Assembly: GCF_023898315.1 (NCBI RefSeq) | Contig: NC_064615.1 | Coordinates: 10,276,501 to 10,340,500, forward strand | Direction of reading: 5' to 3' | Length of the DNA: 64,000 bases | DNA from: Schistocerca nitens | Taxonomy: Eukaryota; Arthropoda; Insecta; Orthoptera; Acrididae | In this document: piece by piece, positions 1 through 9,572 of the stretch | How the letters are laid out: the number at the start of each line of letters is the position of its first letter | Position numbering within the stretch: the stretch's first letter is position 1 | Translations under genes and position numbers: made by a program | The notes under the pieces: model-generated | Database searches by the model: none | What the model saw: only the letters and a program-made list of their open reading frames with translations | Told to the model about the DNA's origin: nothing

Positions 1-1372
1 AGCATCCGAATCAAGTGAAAATTACACCATGAGTTTGCAGCGATGAGATATGCAACTGATTAGAATTTCAGCGCAGACGCACATCACGCGCGCCTGTGGC
101 GCCACCTCATAGCGCCATTTAAGGCTTGGCGATTTCGACGAGTGTACGTTCGGCACGTGTGTTTACCTTGTGGTTGTTTCACAAGACGATCAGTTATGCC
201 TCGTAGACAACAGCAAACATCTTTTGATCAAGTATCCGAGTTCGACAGAGGAAGGATAGTGGCTTACCGAGATTGTGGATTATCATACAGAGAAATCGCT
301 AGTCGTGTTGGACGAAACCAAACAACTGTAATGCGGATATGTGACAGTTGGATGCAGGAGGGTACGACGGACCGACGTGGTCGATCGCATTCACCTCGGT
401 GCACCACTGCACGTGCTGATAGGCAAATTGTGCGCATGGCAGTGACGGATCGCTCAGTGACATCCCGAACCATAGCACAACACATTGCGTCTGTAACGCA
501 TCATCCAATGTCTGCGCGTACCATTCGACGCCGTTTACAGCAGAGTGGTCTGTCCGCAAGACGTCCATTGCTTCGCCTACCATTGACGCAGAACCACAGA
601 CGTCTCCGTCGCCAATGGTGTGATGACAGACGGATGTGGACGGCAGAATGGAATGACGTTGTCTTTACTGACGAGGCACGCTTCTGTCTGCAGCACCACG
701 ATGGTCGGATTCGAGTGTGGAGACACTGTGGAGAGAGGATGCTGGACAGCTGCATTATGCACCGCCACACTGGTCTTGCACCGGGTATTATGGTATGGGG
801 CGGTATTGGATATTACTCTCGCACGCCTCTAGTACGCATTGCCGGTACTTTAAATAGCCGACGCTACATATCCGAGGTGCTCGAGCCAGTTGTCCTTCCT
901 TACCTTCAGGGCTCGGCCACAGCCATATTTCAACAGGATAATGCGCGACCACACGTGGTACGCATTGTCCAAAGGTTCTTCGTCAATAACCAGATTGAAT
1001 TGCTTCCCTGGCCGGCTCGCTCTCCGGATCTTTCGCCGATAGAAAACATGTGGTCCATGGTTGCTCAACGAGTGACCCAGATTACATCCCCAGCTGCCAC
1101 ACCATATGATCTTTGACAACGTGTGGAAACTGCTTGGGCTGCTGTACCCCAGGAACACATCCAACGTCTCTTTGACTCAATGCCGAGACGTGTGGCAGCT
1201 GTGATCTCCAACAATGGCGGCTACTCTGGCTACTGATTCTGGCAGGAACCACATGTCACAGACGTCTGTAAACGTAATCATTTGATACTTGGTCAACATG
1301 TTATCTACAAAATAAATTTTGTTGTGCTTCCTCTTGTCTTTCTTGGTGTTGCATTTACGGTGGCCAGCAGTG
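1..1372 (+). mobile_element. Tc1-like DNA transposon, left end outside window
   Basis: A DD34E Tc1-type transposon. Its right inverted repeat ends in GGCCAGCAGTG at 1362-1372 and is followed by the TA target dinucleotide (1373-1374). The matching left terminus (CACTGCTGGCC) is not in the window, so the element starts a short way upstream. The end sequence resembles, but is distinct from, the GGCCAGTAGTG ends of the Tc1 copies at 9573-10932 and 49124-52121, so it is a sister family. Confidence 0.85.
196..1236 (+). pseudogene. Tc1-like transposase, one nonsense codon
   Basis: Cut-and-paste transposase acting in the nucleus on the element's own inverted repeats. The ATG at 196 is chosen over the in-frame ATG at 142 because MPRR is also the start of the other Tc1 copies in this window. 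The N-terminal 120 residues form paired helix-turn-helix DNA-binding domains with a GRPR-like RRGRSH linker near residue 60. The DDE triad is D159 (FTDEA), D248 (QQDNARPH) and E283 (SPIEN), with 34 residues between the last two, the Tc1 spacing. A TGA at 1114-1116 (codon 307, probably from CGA) ends translation; the frame then stays open for 39 more codons to TGA at 1236, giving about 345 codons, normal for the family. The single defect makes this the best-preserved transposase here. The stop falls after the catalytic core, so a shortened protein could be made. Confidence 0.85.
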
Positions 1373-1374
1373 TA

Positions 1375-1745
1375 ATTTCGAAAGAATTGTTCATTTCACA
1401 TTTCATTCCATTTATACCCCCTCATTTTCCTTAACTGTTTGTTCTTCTCTTGCGTAGTAATTTATTACCTGTTAACCACTTATTTCTACTCTTGACACTT
1501 TTATCTTTGCATTTCCTGTCTCGCCAAATTTTCAGTCTTCTTCGTGTTCACTGCCCCCTAGCTCACAGTCAAATATGCTCTTCCTAACCAGTTCTACTGT
1601 TACTAGTGTTATAAACCATTCTTACTACACTTCTAGCGATTCTGTTATTTCCAGTTACCTAGACATTGCTGTTATTCATATAGCCATTAGTACTATTACT
1701 ATTCCTTTCGCTAACTCTAGAACTGTTACACTACGCAGTTAACGA
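1375..1745. other. No gene seen
   Basis: AT- and pyrimidine-rich sequence between the Tc1-like element and the first SINE. I see no long open frame, inverted repeat or known repeat here. Confidence 0.5.
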
Positions 1746-1757
1746 TTGTAATAGATC

Positions 1758-1961
1758 GCCAACCGCGGTCGCCACGCGGTTCTAGGCGGTGCAGTCCGGA
1801 ACCGCACTACTGCTACGGTCGCAGGTTCGAATCCTGCCTCGGGCATGGATGTGTGTGATGTCCTTAGGTTAGTTAGGTTTACGTAGTTCTAAGTTCTAGG
1901 GGACTGATGACCTCAGATGTTAAGTCCCATAGCGCTCAGAGCCATTTGAACCATTTTTTTG
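1758..1961 (+). mobile_element. tRNA-derived SINE, family 1, full length
   Basis: The 5' half is tRNA-like, with a degraded A box and an intact B box GGTTCGAATCC. The tRNA-unrelated body follows (GGACTGATGACCTC) and the copy ends AGAGCCATTTGAACCATTTTTTT. It is flanked by a perfect 12-bp duplication TTGTAATAGATC at 1746-1757 and 1962-1973, as expected for insertion by LINE machinery. This is the most frequent SINE in the window. Confidence 0.93.
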
Positions 1962-1973
1962 TTGTAATAGATC

Positions 1974-2540
1974 AAAACACATTTAGAGTAATACTGGAAA
2001 CGGGTATGGAAACAGAAACCCACGCAGTAAAATTTCCTGAAATATAGGAAAAACTACAATGTATTACTGTACTGGTGCAGAACTGCTCGCTTCAAAAAAG
2101 TCATACAGCCGGTAAAAAATTACTTTATTACTCAAATTGCTCACTTGACGCCTATCGGATTTATTTCCGTCATTACATATGTTACTTCATCGTAATATTT
2201 GGATTTATATACCAAATTAAACTCACTTTTTACGTTTAAACGTTCACACTTCACTGTTTGCACTCGAATCTCGAAGATTTATGCTTGGCGTAAACAGGAA
2301 CCACACCACTAACTAAACACTTCCAGATCATGCAATATAAACGTTCAGAGACGGTAATGACTTCGCTTGAAACTTGAGCCGTACAAACACCGTACTAGTT
2401 TTAACAGAAAAGAGGAAGGTGTCGAATTAGATAAAATTTGGGTGTCAACGTTGCACCGTAAGAATGACGATCAATTACTTTCAATCGTGAAGGTTGGCAT
2501 GACTTCAATCTTCCCTCCATATGTTGCGAAAAATACATGT
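1974..2540. other. No gene seen
   Basis: AT-rich sequence upstream of the first recognisable CR1-like homology. A 109-codon open frame at 2367-2696 runs into the LINE in the wrong frame and shows no domain, so I do not call it. Confidence 0.45.
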
Positions 2541-3490
2541 TTAAACCTGGCGGTAGGGATAAAACGTCATCCGAAATTGTACTGGACGCTTTCTCAGAAA
2601 ATTATTTCCAACAATTACTTCAGGAGACCACTCGAAGCGCAAGTGGTTGCGCAAATATGCTTGACCTATTATCAACAAATAATCCTTAACAAATAGAGAG
2701 CATCATGACGAATACAGGGAATAGTGACCACAAGGCAGTTGTAGCGAGACTGAACACCGTAACATCCAAACCCACCAATAATAAAAGCAAAGTACATCTG
2801 TTTGAAAAGGCAGATAAAAATTCGCTAGACGCCTAAGAGACAGTCTCCACTCCTTCCGACCTAACTAACTGGCGAAATTTTATAGAAACTCGAAATTTGG
2901 GGCAGATTTCAATGTGAGATTCTTTTAACAGCTTCCACAATAAAATTCTGTCTCTAAGTCTGGCAGAAAACCTGGTCATTTGTAAAGTACGTCAACGGCA
3001 AGACGCATTCATTATCTTCACTGCGCAGTAACACTGGCTATGACACTGATGACAGAGCCACTAAAGCAGAGCCAAGCTACCAAACACAGTTTTCCGAAAC
3101 TCGTTCACGAAAGGGGAGGCAGTACATATTCGATAATTCGAATCCAGAACAACTGTCAACATCAGAAATTTAGAAGTAGATATCCCCGGTGTAGTGAAAC
3201 AGCTTAAATCACTTAATAAAGGCAAGGCTTCCGGTCCAGACTGCATACCAGTCAGGTTCCTTTCACAGTATGCTGTTATAGTAGCTTCATATCTAACAAT
3301 GATATACAATCGCTTGCTTATCGAAAGATCTGTACCTAAAGACTGGAAAGTTCCACAAGTCACACCAATAATATCCAGGAAAAGAAATAGGTGTAATCCG
3401 CTGAATTACAGGCCAAATCGCTAACGTCGACTCGCAGTATTTTGGAACACATTCTGTGTATCAAAATGATGAATTATCCCGAAGAAAATG
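2541..3490 (+). pseudogene. CR1-like LINE ORF2, endonuclease end and RT start
   Basis: Fragments of the replication polyprotein. In the frame through 2690 one reads the endonuclease tail, then NSDHKAVVARLN at about 2722-2757, where SDH is the conserved endonuclease motif. Stops and frameshifts follow (for example TAA near 2836). RT block 1 resumes at 3194 with LNKGKASGPDCIPVRFLS and continues to VPKDWKVPQVTPI. The protein fragment is dead. The copy at 42709-44924 carries the same blocks and confirms the reading. Confidence 0.75.
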
Positions 3491-3508
3491 TTGTTGTTGT
3501 TGTGTTCT

Positions 3509-5523
3509 TCAGTCCTGAGACTGGTTTGATGCAGCTCTCCATGCAACTCTATCCTGTGCTAGCATCTTCATCTCCCAGTACCTACTGCAGCCTACATCCT
3601 TCTGAATCTGCTTAGTGTATTCATCCCTTGGTCTCCCTCTACGATTTTTACCCTCCACGCTACCCTCTAATACTAAACTGGTGATCCCTTGATGCCTCAG
3701 AACATGTCCTACCAACCGATCCCTTCTTCTAGTCAAGTTGTGCCACAAACTCCTCTTCTCCCCAGTTTTATTCGATACCTCCTCATTAGGTATCTACCCA
3801 TCTAATCTTCAGCATTCTTCTGTAGCACCACATTTCGAAAGGTTCTATTCTCTTCTTGTCTAAACTATTCATCGTCCATGTTTCACTTCCATACATGGCT
3901 ACACTCCATACAAATACTTTCGAAACGACTTCCTGACACTTAAATCTATACTCGATGTTAACAAATTTCTCTTCATCAGAAACGCTTTCCTTGCCATTGC
4001 CAGTCTACATTTTATATCCTCTCTACTTCGACCATCATCAGTTATTTTGCTCCCCAAATAGCAAACCTCCTTTACTACTTCAGGTGTCTCATTTCCTAAT
4101 CTAATTCCCTCAGCATCACCCGCCTTAATTCGACTACATTCCATTATCCTCGTTTTGCTTTTGTTGATGTTCATCTTATATCCTCCTTTCAAGACACTGT
4201 CCATTCCGTTCAACTGCTCTTCCAAATCCTTTGCTATCTCTGACAGAATTACAATGTCGTCGGCGAACCTCTCCATGGATTTTAATACCTACTCCGAACT
4301 TTTCTTTTGTTTCCTTTACTGCTTGCTCAATATACAGATTGAATAGCATCGGGGAGAGGCTACGACCCTGTCTCACTCCCTTCCCAACCACTGCTTCCCT
4401 TTCATACCCCTCGACTCTTATAACTGCCATCTGGTTTCTGTACAAATTGTAAATAGCCTTTCGCCCCCTGTATTTAACCCCTGCCACCTTCAGAATTTGA
4501 AAGAGAGTTTTCTGGTCAAACTGTCAAAAGCTTTCTCTAAGTCTACAAATGCTAGAAACTTAGGTTTACCTTTCCTTAATCTATTTTCTAAGATAAGTCG
4601 TAGGGTCTGTATTGCATCACGTGGTCCAACATTTCTACGGAATCCAAACTGATCTTCCCCGAGGTCGGCTTCTACAAGTTTCTCCATTCATCTGTAAAGA
4701 ATTCGTGTTAGTATTTTGCAGCTGTGTCTTATTAAACTGATAGTTCCGTAATTTTAACATCTGTCAACACCTGCTTTCTTTAGGATTGGAATTATTATAT
4801 TCTTCTTGAACTCTGAGGGTACTTCTTCTGTCTCATACATCTTGCTCGCCAGATGGTAGAGTTTTGTCCGGACTGGCTCTCCCAAGGCCGTCAGTAGTTC
4901 TAATGGAATGTTGTCTACTCGCGGTGCCTTGTTTCGACTTACATCTTTCAATGCTCTGTCAAACTCTTCACGCAGTATCATATCTCCCATTTCACCTTCA
5001 ACTACATCCTCTTCCATTTCCATAATATTGTCCTCAAGAACATCGCCCCTATGTAGACCCTCTATGTACTCCTTCCACCTTTCTGCTTTCCCTTCTTTGC
5101 TTAGAACTGGGTTTCCATCTGAGCTCTTGATATTCGTGCAAGTGGTTCTCTTTTCTCCAAAGGTCTCTTTAATTTTCCTGTAGGCAGTATCTATCTTAAA
5201 AAATGGTTGAAATGGCTCGGAGCACTATGGGACTCAACATCTGAGGTCATCAGTCCCCTAGAACTTAGAACTACTTAAACCTAACTAACCTAAGGACATC
5301 ACACACATCCATGCCCGAGGCAGGATTCGAACTTGCGACTGTAGCGGTCGCGCGGTTCCAGACTGAAGCGCCTAGAACCGCTCGGCCACATCGGCCGGCA
5401 TCTATCTTACCTCTCGTGAGAGAAGCCTCTACATCGTTACATTTGTCCTCTAGCCATCCCTGCTTAGCCATTTTGCACTTCCTGTAGATCTCAGTTTTGA
5501 GACGTTTGTATTCCTTTTTGCCT
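3509..5523 (-). pseudogene. RTE-like reverse transcriptase, multiple frameshifts
   Basis: Reverse transcriptase of an RTE/BovB-type LINE, read right to left. The linker (KQGWLEDK) is near 5450, RT block 1 (NKAPRVDNIPLELL) near 4900, FGFRRN near 4640, FVDLEKAFDS near 4530, GVRQGRSLSPMLFNLY near 4370 and FADDIVIL near 4260. The C-terminus (LVGHVLRHQGITS, GRPRDEY, WRAASNQ) lies at 3509-3748. The frame changes at least four times, including right at the FADD catalytic box, and again at the SINE insertion, so no protein can be made. Domain order and C-terminal motifs match the better copy at 24285-26868. Confidence 0.85.
5199..5399 (-). mobile_element. SINE family 1, nested in RTE LINE
   Basis: Full-length family 1 SINE in reverse orientation, with B box GGATTCGAAC (as read on +) and the tRNA-like head ending in CGGCCGGC at the right. 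Perfect 10-bp target duplication ATCTATCTTA at 5189-5198 and 5400-5409. It is the third level of nesting: CR1 LINE, RTE LINE, SINE. Confidence 0.93.
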
Positions 5524-5531
5524 AGAAAATG

Positions 5532-6850
5532 ATTTGTTGATTAATAGTCAGCATGGATTCAGGAAAAATCGTTCTTGTGAAACACAACTAGCTTTCTATT
5601 CTCACGAAGTACATCTACATCTACATCTACAGTTTTACTCCGCAACCCACCCAACGGTGTGTGGCGAAGGCCACTTTACGTGGCACTGTCATTACCTCTC
5701 TTTCCTGTTCCAGTCGCGTATGGTTCGCGGGAACAACGACTGCCTGAAAGCCTCCGTGCGCGCTCGAATCTCTCTAATTTTACATTCGTGATTTTCTCGG
5801 GAGGTATAAGTAGGGGTTGTCAAATTGATTCCATATTTGTAGGTTTGCAGAACGCTTTCGACACCGTTCCTCACAAGCATCTTCTAATCATATTGCGTGC
5901 CTGTAGAGTATCGTCTCGGTTGTGCGACTGGATTCGTGAGTTTCTCTCAAGTATGTCACAGTTCGTTTTGACAGAAAGGCATCGAGTGAAACAGAAGTAA
6001 TATTTGGCGTCCCACAAGGAAGTGTTATAGGCCCTCTGCTGTTCCTGATCTACATAAACGATGCAGGAGACAATCCGAGCAGCCTTCTTAGATTGTTGGC
6101 AGGTGATGCTCCCATTTATCGTCTTGTAATGTCATCAGATGATCAAAACCAACTGCAAAATGATTTAGACAAGATATCTGTGTGGCGCAAAAAGTGGCAA
6201 TCAACTATAAATAATGAAAAGTGTGACGTTATTCACATGAGTACCATAAGAAATCTGTTGAATTTCGGTTACACGATAAATCACACAAATCAAAAGGCTG
6301 TAAATTTAGCTAAATGTTTTGGGATTACAATTACGAATAACTTCAATTAGAACGATCACACAGATAATGTTGTGGGTAAAGCAAACCAAAGACTGCGATT
6401 TATTGGTAGAACACTTAGAAAATGCAACAGATCGTTTAAAGATACTGCGTACACCACGCTTGTCCGCCCTCTACTGAAGTATTGCTGCGCCTTGTCGGAT
6501 CCACATCAGATGGGACTGACGGAGGACGTCGAATGAGTCCATGGAAGGGCAGCTCGTTTTGTATTAACGCGAAACGGGAGAGAGAGTGCATTAATTAAGG
6601 GGGCATAAACTGAAACAAAGGCGTTCTTCGTTGCGGCAGAATCTTCTCGTGAAATTTTCGTTACCAACTTTACCCTCTGAATGCGAAAATATTCTGTTGG
6701 CTCCCAACTACATATCAAGAAATAATCATCATGATAAAATAGAAATCAAAGCTCACACAGAAAGGTGTAAGTGCTCGTTTTCCCCGAGCGCTGTTAGAGA
6801 GTGGATTGGTAGAAAAATAGCTTGAAGCTGGTTCGATGAACCCTCTGCCA
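5532..6850 (+). pseudogene. CR1-like reverse transcriptase, C-terminal part
   Basis: Continuation of the split CR1-like ORF2. DLLINSQHGFRKNRSCETQLAFY opens the segment near 5535. After the inserted fragment (5612-5817) the frame resumes with CQIDSIF and FDTVPHKHLL, then VPQGSVIGPLLFLIYIND near 6010-6060. The catalytic box FADD is replaced by LAGD near 6095. A UAG sits near 6348 where sister copies have Trp. The C-terminal SFPRAVREW-type block is at about 6780. Several frameshifts are present. The reading rests on alignment by eye with the 42.7-44.9 kb copy. Confidence 0.8.
5612..5817 (-). mobile_element. 3' fragment of a second CR1-like LINE
   Basis: About 206 bp, minus strand, with a (TGTAGA)n tail read as CTACAT repeats at 5612-5631. 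Its coding end gives REIRARTEAFRQSLFPRTIRDWN. This is CR1-type but clearly different from its host. It replaces about 17 bp of the host between CACGAAGT and GGGGTTGTC, so it inserted with a small target deletion and no clean duplication. Confidence 0.75.
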
Positions 6851-6892
6851 AGCACTTAATTGTGAACTGCAGAGCAGTCATGTAGATGTAGA

Positions 6893-7210
6893 AAGAAGGC
6901 AGCAGCCTGTGCTTTCCACCAGTTCTCTACACTCGTCTGCAGCTCGTTTTCAGTGCCAAAATGCTGCCTTCATAGCCGGCGGTTCACATGAGCACAGATG
7001 AAACTCAGGACGAGCCATTTACGGGCTGTGTTGTGGGTGAACAAACACTTCCTATTGAAAACGGTGCAGGAGCATCTTCACTGCCTCTTCAGAGTGCGGC
7101 CGAGAATTGTCATGAAGAACGAAACGCATGACAGGTATGTTATGCCGGCTGCACAACATCAGGCGAAATCTCTCACCAGACCGTCGTATTTGGCAGGAGA
7201 CACTACTGTC
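6893..7210 (-). pseudogene. mariner-like transposase relic
   Basis: Minus-strand reading gives VLHDNSRPHSEEAVKMLLHRFQ, a stop, then EVFVHPQHSP, a stop, and PEFHL. This fits the mariner second-Asp block (HDNARPH) and the HPPYSPDLAPSD block, and the spacing from HDN to the last catalytic position is 34 residues. The third Asp is replaced by Glu (PEF) and two stops interrupt the frame. It abuts the CR1-like tail at 6891. Terminal repeats are not seen. Confidence 0.6.
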
Positions 7211-7392
7211 TAAGCATCTTTTCATGTTCATTGTATGAGCAGAACTGAAAAGAGAAACTTACTGCGTTCGGCGGGCATATTAGAGTCAATACCCAACACA
7301 TCAGTGCAAAACATCGTACGAGGGTGAGTCAAATGAAAACCTTAAATATTTTTTAAATATTATTTATTGTGCAGAAGTGGTACAAAACTGTA

Positions 7393-9041
7393 TCACGTTT
7401 CAACATAATCTCCCTCACGCTCAATGCAAGTCCTCTAGCGCTTACAAAGTGCATAAATTCCTTAAAAAAAATTCTTTTGGTAGTCCGCGCAACCACTCAT
7501 GCACCGTGTGGCGTACCTCTTCATCAGAACGGAACTTCTTTCCTCCCATTGCGTCTTTTAGTGGTCCAAACATATGGAAATCACTTGGGGCAAGGTCTGG
7601 TAAGCATGGTGGATGAGGAAGACACCCAAAATGCAGGTCTGTGATTGCTGCAACTGTCGTACGGGCAGTGTGGGGTCTTGCATTGTCATGTTGCAAAAGG
7701 ACACCTGCTGACAGCAGTCCACGTCGCTTTGATTTGATTGCAGGCCGCAGATGATTTTTTAGGAGATCTGTGTATGATGCACTGGTGACAGTGGTCCCTC
7801 TGGGCATATAATGCTCCAAAATGACGCCTGTTTCGTCCCAAAAGACAGTCAGCAAAACCTTCCCTGCTGATGGTTCTGTTCGAAACTTCTTTGGTTCTGG
7901 TTCCTTGCTCGCTCTCTTCGTTTCCGGTTGGTGGAAGTGAACCCAGGTTTCGTCCCCAGTAACGATTCTTGCAAGGAAGCCATCACTTTCTCGTTCAAAG
8001 CATCGAAGAAGTTCTTCACAAGCATTTACACGCCGTTCTCTCATTTCAGGAGTCAACTGCCGTGGCACCCATCTTGCAGACACTTTGTGAAACGGGAGCA
8101 CATCATGCACAATGTGGTGTACTGACAAATGACTAATCTGTTGAAACAGATTCCAGTGAGGTATCCTGGCAGGGTCGCCATATGAAACGTCCCCTTTGAA
8201 AAATTTATACACGTGTCTGTGCTTTAACTGACGCACAATATTTTTAGCGCAACGCAATCTGACTTTCAAAATTCCCTACAAAAGAATGGCCCTGACTAAC
8301 ATTAAACTATACCTTTCACAAATCACTTACCTCACAAAAATCTTCGCTGCTCAAGCTACTGCAATACAGCAAGCGCCACTACTGCCAGCTAAATAAAAGA
8401 TTCAAACTATGGAAGGCACTAACTACTGATAGGGATAGTTAGCAAATGAAAGATATTAATAGAGAACAAACAATGTATTTACCTTAATATCATCATATAT
8501 ATAGCAGTTCATGACAAATTACAAAACTCCGCCATCTCTCTCCCCACATCCACCACTGCTGGCGGCTCACCTCCAACTGCCCAACGCTACGCGCTGTTCA
8601 CAGCCAGCTGCTTAACACTACAATGGCGAGTATTACAACAATGCAAAGCAGCCACAGACTGCACACAGCACAGCCAGTGATTTTCATACAGAGGTGGCGT
8701 TACCAATAAAAAAACCTAAACAGCCTACTTACACTGTAAACACGCTGCACTGTCATTCAGTGTCACTGGCGGTTTTCTTTCACTATGGCTTCAACTGCTG
8801 CAATCTTCTGTGGAGTCACAACTCGTTCTGCCTTGTCTGGACGAGGCGCATCTTCCACTGAAGCCACACAATTTGCGAACTTCCTACTCCATTCGTAGAC
8901 TCGCTGCTGTGCCAAACATGCATCACCGTACTGAACCTTCATTCTTCGATGAATTTCAATAGGTCTCACACCTTCACTACGCAAAAACCGAATAACAGAA
9001 CGCTGTTCTTCCCTGGTGCAAGTCGCAAGTGGGGCGGCCAT
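7393..9041 (-). pseudogene. mariner transposase, broken by LTR insertion
   Basis: D,D34D transposase. The ATG at 9041 starts MAAPLATCTREEQRS; the helix-turn-helix region (IHRRMKVQYGDACL, VYEWSRKF) occupies the first 70 residues. A one-base deletion near 8763 ends the first frame at KENRQ, and the solo LTR separates the next residues (VTLNDSAACLQ) from ISHLSVHHIVHD. The catalytic part is readable: WVPRQLT, VTGDETWVHF (first Asp), LLQHDNARPHT (second) and LAPSDFHMF (third), with 34 residues between the last two. The final codons shift frame near 7470; the family stop would be at 7393-7395. It is the SETMAR/irritans-like type. All three Asp are kept, so inactivation is by the insertion and frameshifts. 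Confidence 0.9.
8142..8733. mobile_element. solo LTR in mariner transposase
   Basis: 592-bp insert beginning TGAAACAG and ending CTTACA, that is, TG...CA, flanked by the 4-bp duplication CTGT (8138-8141 and 8734-8737). These are the marks of an LTR left after recombination between the two LTRs of a Gypsy-type retrotransposon. There is no internal coding region. The text matches a repeat I recall as common in Schistocerca. Orientation is not determined. Confidence 0.8.
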
Positions 9042-9204
9042 CTTTACACTGATACTGCGACGGTATGTGTGCATCTGAACTATGCTGCCAACTACAGGCC
9101 ATTCTGCACGCTGTTTGTAGCACTCTTATCAAGTTACAGGATAACGGTGCGGAATTTCGATTTGTTATTACAAATTTAAGGTTTTCATTTGACTCAACCT
9201 CGTA

Positions 9205-9570
9205 TTTTCACAGTCGTTTCCATTTCGCGACCGATCGGAACCTGCTTTCCGAATAGTCTTCGTGTTACGCTATTCCGGACTACACTACTACATAATACTA
9301 CATTACAAAACGCTACACTAACTACACTACTATACTTGCTATCAGAATCACACTGGATTTCTTATTTGTCTGGACAGTTAGCGCCCAGAGGGCTGAGATG
9401 CAACTCAGGTTTCACAGGGGCTGCGCTGCTGTTCCACCCAAGGAGCGGAGATTGGGAGATAGCTGTCAGTGTCTCAGAAAATCCTTCCTGGTCCTCCGCG
9501 AGGCCAGTCTCCTCACTACTTCCAGAAGGCTGTTGTAGGTGAAAGTTACCGTAACTTGTATTCACTAATA
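9205..9570. other. No gene seen
   Basis: Between the mariner and the next Tc1 element. Contains short CTACACTA-like runs near 9285-9340 but no open frame of interest and no recognised repeat. Confidence 0.45.
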
Positions 9571-9572
9571 TA

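Larger units (their letters stand above)
3491..5523 (-). mobile_element. RTE-like LINE, 5'-truncated, nested in CR1-like LINE
   Basis: The 3' end (left side here) is AAC-rich, read as repeated TTG on the + strand at 3491-3504. The homology stops abruptly at 5523 inside the linker upstream of the RT. Flanking 8-bp duplications AGAAAATG (3483-3490, 5524-5531) show target-primed insertion of a 5'-truncated copy. It carries the SINE at 5199-5399, so it is younger than its CR1 host and older than that SINE. Confidence 0.92.
2541..6891 (+). mobile_element. CR1-like LINE, split by nested insertions
   Basis: One old CR1/Jockey-group LINE copy interrupted twice. Segment one (about 2541-3490) covers the end of the endonuclease and the start of the reverse transcriptase. 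Segment two resumes at 5532 and runs to the family 3' end, tail ATGTAGATGTAG at 6880-6891. The RTE insertion at 3491-5523 is flanked by AGAAAATG at 3483-3490 and 5524-5531; joining across it restores the frame EEN-DLL seen in the copy at 43.9 kb. A second insertion lies at about 5612-5817. The 5' limit is uncertain. Confidence 0.85.
7319..9202 (-). mobile_element. mariner transposon with solo-LTR insertion
   Basis: Terminal inverted repeats CGAGGGTGAGTCAAATGAAA (from 7319) and its complement ending at 9202 match at all but one base over 25 bp and are flanked by TA on both sides (7317-7318, 9203-9204). Length is 1884 bp; removing the 592-bp LTR and its 4-bp duplication leaves 1288 bp, the normal mariner size. 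Confidence 0.95.

Noticed and set aside
264..1164. Antisense open frames across the first Tc1 transposase
   Set aside because: Shadows of the sense transposase, whose frame carries the DDE motifs.
2367..2696. 109-codon open frame
   Set aside because: It enters the CR1-like LINE in the wrong frame; the endonuclease text is in a different frame.
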